A DNA stretch of 23,509 nucleotides from CAZERD01 sp964515405 (GTDB lineage: Bacteria > Campylobacterota_A > Desulfurellia > Desulfurellales > CAZERD01): contig CAZERD010000018.1 in NCBI GenBank assembly GCA_964515405.1, positions 1-23,509 on the forward strand, given 5' to 3'. The notes beneath the pieces were generated by a model. That model was given only the letters and a program-made list of their open reading frames with translations. It was not told where the DNA came from and did no database searches. Positions 14,963-21,429 of this stretch are shown here, in pieces (position 1 is the first letter of the stretch; each line of letters starts with the position of its first letter). The position numbers and the translations under genes were made by a program.

Positions 14963-15528
14963 TATAGTATTCCCTTGGTAGATTTTGTGGAGTCTGAGCT
15001 GGATACTGCCATCTTGAGTGAGTGAGCTACAGACTTGAATATAGCTTCGCATATGTGGTGCCTGTTGAAACCTGAGAGTTGCTTTATGTGTAATACAAAT
15101 CTTGCATTAGCAGTTAGCGCTCTAAAGAATTCCTCTACAAGTTCGCAGTCAAAAGTACCTATAGAGCCGCTTAAAGATATATCTATACCAAGGTAGATTC
15201 TGTTGCACAGGTCTACACTTGATAGTATCAAAGCGTCATCCATGGGAGTTACACTGAATCCGAATCTCCGTAAATTTTTGTTTGTTTTCAGGGCCTTCAA
15301 GAATGCCTCTCCCAAGGTTATCCCTATATCTTCAATCGTGTGATGCATGTCCACATCGATGTCACCTATAGCTTCGATGTCCAGATTGATTCCTGAGTGT
15401 TTTGCTAGTGTTTCAAGCATGTGATTGAAGAATCCCGCCGGTGTTGATATCCTGCTTTTACCCTCTCCGTACAACTCAAGGGACACCTTTATACTGGTTT
15501 CCTTTGTGTGTCTGGATATTTCTATCAT
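14959..15528 (-). CDS. hisB: Imidazoleglycerol-phosphate dehydratase
   Basis: Dehydrates imidazole-glycerol phosphate to imidazole-acetol phosphate, in histidine synthesis. The 189-residue protein is the monofunctional type (no phosphatase domain). The metal-binding signatures are GFFNHMLETLAKHSG, the HHTIEDIGITLGEAF motif and the second HHICEAIFKSVAHSLKMA motif, all in order. Its ATG overlaps the ispA stop (ATGA) and its stop overlaps the mtaB TTG start. No other his gene lies in the window, so the pathway is either scattered in this genome or this is an isolated remnant. Nothing looks degraded, and the pairing with ispA/mtaB appears to be an operon of convenience. Confidence 0.97.
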   Translation of the reverse strand: MIEISRHTKETSIKVSLELYGEGKSRISTPAGFFNHMLETLAKHSGINLDIEAIGDIDVDMHHTIEDIGITLGEAFLKALKTNKNLRRFGFSVTPMDDALILSSVDLCNRIYLGIDISLSGSIGTFDCELVEEFFRALTANARFVLHIKQLSGFNRHHICEAIFKSVAHSLKMAVSSSDSTKSTKGILY

Positions 15529-16391
15529 TTGTCTCTCTCCACAATCATCCCTGCTAGTTCCAGCAGGTTGTACGTTTTTTCAAGGTTTTTAAGTTCTGCC
15601 ACGGCATTTTCATATAGTTTTCTTGCCATGGCGTATGACCTGTTTAGCCCATATACACGGGGGTATGTTAATGTGTTGTTCTGTTTATCAACTTTCTTCT
15701 TGCCCAGTTTTTTCTCATCTCCGACTATATCCAAACAGTCGTCAATGATTTGAAAGGCTATTCCTATATATAGTCCGAACCTTGATAGTTTTTCCCGTGC
15801 TTCTTTGTTGGCTCCTGTGGCTGCACATCCAGACAGGATACTTCCTTGAATAAATCTTGCTGTTTTGTGTTTGTGTATGAAATTGACGAGTAGTTTCTCA
15901 TTCCCATTCAGTCTTCCGGAGGAGGTAAGCACGTCACATGCCTGTCCTATTACCATTCCTCTTATGCCAGTATATCTGCTCAGTATTTTTATCACTTCAA
16001 TCTTGCGTGAAGCGTCTAATCTGGTATGGCTGATTAAGTCAAAGGCATAGGAATTAAGTCCATCACCTGCGAGTATAGCTATGTCTTCCCCGTATACTAT
16101 GTGGTTTGAGGGTTTGCCCCTTCTCATCTCGTCATTGTCCATGGCTGGTAGGTCATCGTGTATCAGAGAATAGGCGTGTATCATTTCAATGGCGCATGCT
16201 ATGTCAACGAAGGGTTTTACGTCAAAGGAAAACATGTTTACTGTTGATAGGAAAAGTAGAGCTCTAAGCCTCTTTCCACCGTTTAGCAAAGTATAGAAAA
16301 GGGCCTCCTTGAATACACGAGGAAAAACACTTACATTGGAGAGCTCCTTTAACCTTTTTTCCACCGTTTGAAGAGCCGTATTTAGCTCCAT
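15525..16391 (-). CDS. ispA: Polyprenyl diphosphate synthase (farnesyl/geranylgeranyl type)
   Basis: Chain-elongating trans-prenyl transferase that condenses isopentenyl diphosphate with allylic primers. Both aspartate-rich motifs are intact: the first is DDLPAMDNDEMRRG (D79, D80, D85), the DDx4D bacterial form, and the second is QIIDDCLD (D217, D218, D221). GGKRLRALL binds the diphosphate and TYPRVYGL is the family's late signature. Length (288) suits farnesyl or geranylgeranyl products; I cannot fix chain length from sequence. It follows xseB with zero spacing (TAAATG), the widespread xseB-ispA pair. The usual third member dxs is replaced here by hisB. Its role would be supply of farnesyl diphosphate for undecaprenyl phosphate and quinones. 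Confidence 0.95.
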   Translation of the reverse strand: MELNTALQTVEKRLKELSNVSVFPRVFKEALFYTLLNGGKRLRALLFLSTVNMFSFDVKPFVDIACAIEMIHAYSLIHDDLPAMDNDEMRRGKPSNHIVYGEDIAILAGDGLNSYAFDLISHTRLDASRKIEVIKILSRYTGIRGMVIGQACDVLTSSGRLNGNEKLLVNFIHKHKTARFIQGSILSGCAATGANKEAREKLSRFGLYIGIAFQIIDDCLDIVGDEKKLGKKKVDKQNNTLTYPRVYGLNRSYAMARKLYENAVAELKNLEKTYNLLELAGMIVERDK

Positions 16392-16625
16392 TTACTCTCT
16401 CCGTAGGTTAAAATCTTCAAGTTCAATTCCTTTATCCTTCTGTTTTATCACCATGATTTTGTTTTCAGCCTCGGTTAACCTTTTCATGCAGAAGTCCGAT
16501 AGTTTCATACCTTCTTCGTATAATTTTATTGTTTCATCGAGGGTGATGTTTTCCTGTTCAAGGAGCTTTACTATCTCTTCAAGCCTTTTTAAAGCAGATT
16601 CAAATGTAATTCCAGAGGTATCCAC
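16392..16625 (-). CDS. xseB: Exodeoxyribonuclease VII small subunit
   Basis: Small subunit of the single-strand-specific nuclease exonuclease VII. The 77-residue protein is a predicted helical hairpin with the family core FESALKRLEEIVKLLEQENI, then LDETIKLYEEGMKL and a final CMKRLTEAENKI. It starts at a GTG at 16625 that immediately follows the stop of the upstream dehydrogenase gene, and it ends directly against the ispA ATG. The large subunit gene xseA is not in the window and would be expected elsewhere. The call is supported by both the sequence pattern and the ispA neighbour. Confidence 0.95.
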   Translation of the reverse strand: MDTSGITFESALKRLEEIVKLLEQENITLDETIKLYEEGMKLSDFCMKRLTEAENKIMVIKQKDKGIELEDFNLRRE

Positions 16626-17918
16626 TTAAAGCCTCCAGTAGTCAATATGTTTGTCTATCTCTTCCGTACTGAATATTCCTTTCACATCAATTAATATGCC
16701 ATTTTCTTTCACCAAAGACAGTATCCAATCCTTGTTTTCGGTAAATACCTGGTGTTTTACTGCTACAACTACGCAGTCGTATGTTTCGTCCGGCTTGGTT
16801 GTTATTTCTATGTTGTACTCTTGTTTTACCTCTTTTGGGCTAGCATACGGGTCATAGATGTCCACATTTACTCCAAACTCCCTGAGTTCATAGACAATAT
16901 CAACCACCTTTGTATTCCTTATGTCTGGTATGTTTTCTTTGAATGTCATGCCAAGTATTAAGGCTGATGAGTTAAATATAACCTTTTTTCTTGCTATCAT
17001 CCTTTTTATAGCCTGATTGGCTATATATACGCCCATTGAATCGTTTATTCTTCTTCCGGCAAGTATTACCTCCGGATGGTATCCTATTTCTTGAGCTTTA
17101 AATGTTAGATAGTATGGATCTACACCTATGCAGTGACCGCCCACAAGTCCTGGTTCAAATCTTAGAAAGTTCCATTTTGTGGAGGCTGCCTCAAGCACAC
17201 TTCTTGTGTCTATGCCCATTCGGTTAAATATTATTGCTAACTCGTTCATGAGCGCTATATTCAGATCTCTCTGGGTGTTCTCTATGACTTTGGCCGCTTC
17301 TGCCGTTTTTATATCCTTAGCCCTGAACACACCACCTGAGGTGATGGAGCCGTAGACGGAAGATATTATTTCCAGTGCTTCGCTGTTACTGGCACTAACA
17401 ACCTTTGTTATTTTATCTATTGTGTGTATCTTGTCACCGGGGTTAATCCTCTCTGGGGAGTACCCAACACTGAATCCGTTGTTTAGCTTGAGGGAAGACG
17501 TTTTCTCCAGTATGGGAACGCATATATCCTCTGTCACGCCTGGATACACTGTCGATTCGTACACCACAATACTTCCCTCTCTGAGATATTTGCCCACCGT
17601 TTCGGTGGCTGTTTTCACGGCCTTTAGGTCTGGCATGTTGTGTTTATCAACAGGTGTAGGCACTGTTATTACTATAAATCTCGCCTCTTTTAATCTTTCT
17701 TCTTCATGAGTCAAATCAAGTACCGATACACCTTTTTCGTTTATTTCACCCGTTCTATCATACCCTGATTTTAGTTCGCTTATTCTGTTTTTGTCAATGT
17801 CAAATCCAAGTGTATTGAATTTTTTTGAGAGGTACCACATTAACGGCATTCCAACGTATCCAAGTCCTACAACAGCTATTTTTTCTTTTCCGCTTTCAAT
17901 TTCTCTGAAATTTAACAT
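16626..17918 (-). CDS. Nucleotide-sugar dehydrogenase (UDP-N-acetylhexosamine 6-dehydrogenase, TviB/WbpA type)
   Basis: NAD-dependent enzyme that oxidises C6 of a UDP-sugar to the uronic acid, for capsule, O-antigen or exopolysaccharide. It has the Rossmann motif VVGLGYVGMPL (17-27), TVPTPVDKHNMPDL, YESTVYPGVTE, the GYSPERINPGDK block (from 152) and Lys210 in AEAAKVIENTQRD. The catalytic Cys263 lies in GGHCIGVDPYYLTFKAQEIG, and the central and C-terminal domains follow. The SPERINPGD and DPYYLTFKAQ forms are typical of the TviB/WbpA subgroup, acting on UDP-GlcNAc or UDP-GalNAc, rather than UDP-glucose dehydrogenase. Length (430) is normal. It starts inside the end of the sirtuin gene (7-base overlap), with AGAGGT at 17925-17930. 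No glycosyltransferase, epimerase or polymerase gene is nearby, so its polysaccharide pathway must be encoded elsewhere. Confidence 0.93.
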   Translation of the reverse strand: MLNFREIESGKEKIAVVGLGYVGMPLMWYLSKKFNTLGFDIDKNRISELKSGYDRTGEINEKGVSVLDLTHEEERLKEARFIVITVPTPVDKHNMPDLKAVKTATETVGKYLREGSIVVYESTVYPGVTEDICVPILEKTSSLKLNNGFSVGYSPERINPGDKIHTIDKITKVVSASNSEALEIISSVYGSITSGGVFRAKDIKTAEAAKVIENTQRDLNIALMNELAIIFNRMGIDTRSVLEAASTKWNFLRFEPGLVGGHCIGVDPYYLTFKAQEIGYHPEVILAGRRINDSMGVYIANQAIKRMIARKKVIFNSSALILGMTFKENIPDIRNTKVVDIVYELREFGVNVDIYDPYASPKEVKQEYNIEITTKPDETYDCVVVAVKHQVFTENKDWILSLVKENGILIDVKGIFSTEEIDKHIDYWRL

Positions 17919-18640
17919 TTTATTACCTCTTCGACGAATTTTGGCAGTGTTATCTCACATCTACCCATTATGATGAGGTTGGCGTACACTGAAACCGCCG
18001 AGCGCTCAATGTTGAACTCTATTACCAGCGCTCCAGATGCACATGCTATTCTTGGGAGACTTGCTGCTGGTTGAACCACACCACTTGTGCCTACTATGAT
18101 GAAGACGTCTGATGAAGATGCTAGGTCCATCGCCTTTTTCAGGGTTTCGACGGGTAGGTTTTCTCCAAACCAGACCACATCGGGTCTCATTGATCTGCTA
18201 CAGTGTGGACACTTGGGAATCCCATCCTTGTAGTGGTTGGTTGACCTCCTTTTACATCCAGTGCATATGCATCTAAATATGTTTCCATGCAGTTCAGATA
18301 CCTTTTTAGTTCCCGCCCTAAGGTGCAGGCCATCTATGTTTTGTGTTACTATATTAAGCTGAGAGTTCAGGTGTTTTTCCAATTTTAGTAAGGAAAAATG
18401 GGCTTCGTTAGGCCTGGCTTGTTCCATAAGCTTCTTTAGTTTTCTATGGTACTCCCATACATATTCCGGATTATCCAGGAACATGGACTGGGAGGGTAGT
18501 TTATCGGGAACTGAATGCTCCCATAGGCCACCTTCTCCCCTGTATGTTGGTATTCCGCTAGCTCTTGATATTCCCGCGCCGGTCAGGACCGTTATAAGTT
18601 TGGCCTTTTTCACTTGTTTTGCTACCATTCTTTCTACCAT
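17912..18640 (-). CDS. Sir2-family NAD-dependent protein deacylase
   Basis: Sirtuin that removes acyl groups from lysine with NAD+ as cosubstrate. From an ATG at 18640 the product has 242 residues, with the NAD-binding GAGISRASGIPTYRGEGG block (from residue 21), TQNIDGLH (100-106) and the catalytic His118 in ELHGN. The zinc ribbon is Cys126/Cys129 and Cys144/Cys147, and RPDVVWFGE follows. The GIPTYR opening resembles the CobB/SIRT5 class. However, the YxxR motif that marks desuccinylases appears as HxxL in WEYHRKLKK by my alignment, so ordinary deacetylation is more likely. I rejected an upstream reading to 18736 because its first 32 residues lie inside the aldolase gene and are unlike the family; an ATG at 18628 is also possible. 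It lies 4 bases after the aldolase gene and overlaps the dehydrogenase start by 7. Confidence 0.94.
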   Translation of the reverse strand: MVERMVAKQVKKAKLITVLTGAGISRASGIPTYRGEGGLWEHSVPDKLPSQSMFLDNPEYVWEYHRKLKKLMEQARPNEAHFSLLKLEKHLNSQLNIVTQNIDGLHLRAGTKKVSELHGNIFRCICTGCKRRSTNHYKDGIPKCPHCSRSMRPDVVWFGENLPVETLKKAMDLASSSDVFIIVGTSGVVQPAASLPRIACASGALVIEFNIERSAVSVYANLIIMGRCEITLPKFVEEVIKC

Positions 18641-18644
18641 AATT

Positions 18645-19178
18645 CTACACCAAGACGGAACATGAGTGTTCCAGTGCACTTGCAAGTTTAAGCGCATTGA
18701 ACAGGGAGTCGGCATATACAAACACGCCATGTCCACGAGCTACCACGATGTTTCTGTTATATTCTATGAAATACTGGGGTATGACTTGTTTTGCCATTCC
18801 CCAGTTATTGTAAGGTATATCGAGAACATCAACGCTTTTCAAGAATGCACAACCCTCATAATCAACGGGTTTTATGATGTCTGCACGTAGGGACATTTTT
18901 ATAGTGTTTATGGGATGAGCATGGAGCACAGCTTTGGCTGATTTGATCTTTTGGTAGATGTTTACGTGTATCTCTACCTCGCTGGATGCGGCGTTCCATC
19001 TTACGTCTGGTTCAAATCCGATTTTTACTATGTCCTTCATTCTTAGATTGTACAAACACACGCCCGTTTTTGTTATCCAGATTCCGTCTTTTACAGAGGT
19101 ACTGAGGTTGCCACTGGAGGCATCAACCATGTGCATCATGAACAGCAGGTTTCCTACCCTTCTAAAATCTCCTATCAT
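18645..19178 (-). CDS. Class II aldolase/adducin-family protein
   Basis: Zinc-dependent sugar-phosphate aldolase/epimerase/dehydratase fold; the family includes L-fuculose-1-phosphate aldolase, L-ribulose-5-phosphate epimerase and MtnB. The 177-residue product is shorter than most (about 200-230). The signature SSGNLS is in place (DASSGNLSTSV), with the metal-binding HAHP (VLHAHPINTI), the ASSEVEIHVNIY helix holding the likely catalytic Glu, and a late RGHGVFVYA. Because a substrate-specific C-terminal tail is missing, I would not choose among fuculose, ribulose and methylthioribulose substrates. It overlaps the DedA gene by 17 bases and is followed after 4 bases by the sirtuin gene. Its neighbours give no pathway clue. 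Confidence 0.87.
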   Translation of the reverse strand: MIGDFRRVGNLLFMMHMVDASSGNLSTSVKDGIWITKTGVCLYNLRMKDIVKIGFEPDVRWNAASSEVEIHVNIYQKIKSAKAVLHAHPINTIKMSLRADIIKPVDYEGCAFLKSVDVLDIPYNNWGMAKQVIPQYFIEYNRNIVVARGHGVFVYADSLFNALKLASALEHSCSVLV

Positions 19179-19776
19179 ACATTCTCCTTATTAGTATGTA
19201 TAGAATAATTATAGTGATGGAAAAAAATATCAAGTACATGTAGTCCTCATATATGAATCTTTTTACCGCTTTTGGGTTGTTTCCCACTGTATATCCTACG
19301 AAAGCTAAAATGGAGACCCATATGCCAGATCCTGCTACTGTAAATATTGAAAAGGAGATGGGGTTCATGCGGGATATCCCAGCAGGTATGGATATGTACT
19401 GTCTTATCGTTGGCAATAGCCTGCCGATGAATGTGCTTATTTCCCCATGCTTTCTAAACATACTGTTGGCTCTTTCTAAGGTGCTTTGTTTGAGGCCTAT
19501 ATATTTCCCAAATTTGAGCAGTAGAGGTGTTCCCCATGTCATTGAGATATAGTAGTTTATCCATGCTCCGAGTAGGCTTCCAGCTGTACCTACGAGTATC
19601 ACTAAATATATATTCATTTCCCCGTGCGCTGCAAGGAAAGCGGCCGGTGGTATGACAACTTCACTTGGAAACGGGAAGAAGGAACTTTCTAGGCTCATGA
19701 GTGCAAATATTCCGCTGTATCCTCCACAGCCTACAGCATCGAGTATGAACAATGCAATGTTGTGTAATAGTTCCAC
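19162..19776 (-). CDS. DedA/VTT-family membrane protein
   Basis: Integral inner-membrane protein of the DedA (SNARE-associated, VTT-domain) family, some members of which flip undecaprenyl phosphate or phosphatidylethanolamine. The 204 residues carry several hydrophobic segments, with the family's re-entrant motifs ESSFFPFPSEVVIPPAAFLA and the FIGRLLPTIRQYISIPAG block containing the conserved Arg. A final hydrophobic helix (IFFSITIIILYILIRRM) ends in basic residues. Translation starts at a GTG at 19776 directly after the dnaG stop, with CGGAG about 6 bases upstream inside dnaG. The end overlaps the aldolase gene. A role in envelope lipid carrier recycling would fit ispA in the same string, but is inference. 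Confidence 0.93.
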   Translation of the reverse strand: MELLHNIALFILDAVGCGGYSGIFALMSLESSFFPFPSEVVIPPAAFLAAHGEMNIYLVILVGTAGSLLGAWINYYISMTWGTPLLLKFGKYIGLKQSTLERANSMFRKHGEISTFIGRLLPTIRQYISIPAGISRMNPISFSIFTVAGSGIWVSILAFVGYTVGNNPKAVKRFIYEDYMYLIFFSITIIILYILIRRMYDRRF

Positions 19777-21429
19777 CTATAGCTCCGTCAGTTTTCTCAG
19801 GGCCGTGCTATATTCTTTGGTAAGAGGTTCTCCCTGTTCTATTCTTTTTTTAAGTTCTTTCAACTCTTTAAGTATGTTTTCTCTTTCTAGCTCTCTTATC
19901 AAATACTTAAATATCTCTCTTATCATGCTTTTTTCATTCACCGATAATATATACTCGCTCAGTGATACCTCGTAATACAGATTTGATACTTCTTTAGGTA
20001 GTTTATCTAATATATGATTTATACTTGTATTATTCTTGTAACAGTTCTTTATTGCCCTGTATAGGTCCAGTTCTACGCCGGAAAAGTGTTTTTCAAACCC
20101 ATCTGGATTCTCTATCCAGGATACTAAAGTTGGTTCCACCGAAAGAAAACCAAGAAGAGCTTTTGCCTTGTTTAGTCCCTTTGGGATGTGGTGTGATGTA
20201 TCTTGTTTCATGGATAGCATGCCTTCTGATATATTGAGTATTCTTGCCACCTTCGAGATATACCCAGATCTTATAACCGGTTCTCTTATGGAATGTACGA
20301 TGTCTTTGAGTTCTTCTATTGCCCTCGCTTTTTCCACGGGGTCGTTAAGTTCATAGCGATCCCTTAGAAAGCCTATGATGTAATCAAAATAGGGTACAGC
20401 AGAGTTTAGTTTTTCTATGTAGTGTTGTACGCCGTGTTTTGCTATAAAGCTGTCTGGATCTTCATCTCTGTCAAGTGTTACCACAAAGGCTTTTATAGGG
20501 GACGATAATACAACGGGTGCTGATCTCTTCATGGCCTTAAAGCCTGCTTCGTCTGCGTCATAGTTGAGGTATATTTTCTCTGTGTATCTGCCGAGGGTTG
20601 TCGTGTGGTAAACTGAGAGAGCTGTACCCAGAGTAGCAACCGCGTTGTTGAGCCCTGAAATGTGCAGCCTTATGCAGTCAAAATAGCCCTCTGTAAGGAT
20701 GAAAGCGCCGTTTTTTCTTGCAGAATCTTTTGCTTCGTATAAGCCGTACAGTATTTTTTTCTTGGAGAATATTGGAGTTTCGGGTGAATTGATGTACTTT
20801 GGTTTCCCTCCGCCACTTATTGTTCTTCCTCCAAATCCAACGATTCTGCCCTTGAGGTCTTTTATGGGAAAGGTTATTCTGTTGTCGAACCTCATGTGCA
20901 GTCCATATCTTCCCTCCACGAACAATCCGCTTTTGATGAGCTCCTTGTAGGGGAATTCGCTTGTCATTTTTCTGATGAGTATCTCCGTGGAGCGTCCAAA
21001 GCCTATCCCAAATCTATCAATGGCTTCCGGAGGAATTTTCCTTTGTTTTAGGTAATTTGTAGCTTCCAGGTGTTTGTGTAGTTCGTTTCTGAAGAGTTTG
21101 TTTATATATGTGTGTATGTCAAATAATATGGAGTGTTGTTCTTTGAATCTATGGATTTCAATCCCGTACTGCTCAGCCAATTCTCTTACAGCTTCCTTGA
21201 ACTCCAGGTTTTCTATTTTCATGTAGAACTTTATAACATCCCCGCTCTCCCCACATCCAAAACAGTGGAAGAATCCTTTTTCTGGATTTACAGAAAAGGA
21301 TGGCGTTTTCTCGACGTGAAAGGGGCATAGACCAAAATAATTGGAGCCGCTTTTCTTGAGTTTCACATACCTGGATATGAATTCCACGATGTCTATTCTC
21401 TCTTTTAGTTCGTCCACTATGCTCATCAT
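19777..21429 (-). CDS. dnaG: DNA primase
   Basis: Synthesises RNA primers for DNA replication with the DnaB helicase. The N-terminal zinc-binding domain has the CHCC set Cys35, His38, Cys56 and Cys59 (LCPFHVEKTPSFSVNPEKG, then HCFGCG). The catalytic core and TOPRIM domain follow, with Glu247 in TEGYFDC, the ATLGTALS turn and Asp291/Asp293 in NYDADEAG. The C-terminal helicase-binding region is short; total length is 550 against about 580-600 for E. coli and Bacillus. The ATG at 21429 overlaps the mutS2 stop in an ATGA junction; a second ATG follows immediately. The usual partner rpoD does not follow; a DedA gene does, so the macromolecular synthesis operon is broken here. Confidence 0.97.
   Translation of the reverse strand: MMSIVDELKERIDIVEFISRYVKLKKSGSNYFGLCPFHVEKTPSFSVNPEKGFFHCFGCGESGDVIKFYMKIENLEFKEAVRELAEQYGIEIHRFKEQHSILFDIHTYINKLFRNELHKHLEATNYLKQRKIPPEAIDRFGIGFGRSTEILIRKMTSEFPYKELIKSGLFVEGRYGLHMRFDNRITFPIKDLKGRIVGFGGRTISGGGKPKYINSPETPIFSKKKILYGLYEAKDSARKNGAFILTEGYFDCIRLHISGLNNAVATLGTALSVYHTTTLGRYTEKIYLNYDADEAGFKAMKRSAPVVLSSPIKAFVVTLDRDEDPDSFIAKHGVQHYIEKLNSAVPYFDYIIGFLRDRYELNDPVEKARAIEELKDIVHSIREPVIRSGYISKVARILNISEGMLSMKQDTSHHIPKGLNKAKALLGFLSVEPTLVSWIENPDGFEKHFSGVELDLYRAIKNCYKNNTSINHILDKLPKEVSNLYYEVSLSEYILSVNEKSMIREIFKYLIRELERENILKELKELKKRIEQGEPLTKEYSTALRKLTEL

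Noticed and set aside
14963..15052. A longer start for mtaB at an upstream ATG
   Set aside because: It adds 30 residues that lie within hisB and are unlike the family; the TTG at 14962 gives the canonical N-terminus and a stop-start overlap.
18641..18736. An N-terminal extension of the sirtuin starting at 18736
   Set aside because: The extra 32 residues are translated from inside the aldolase gene in another frame and have no counterpart in sirtuins.
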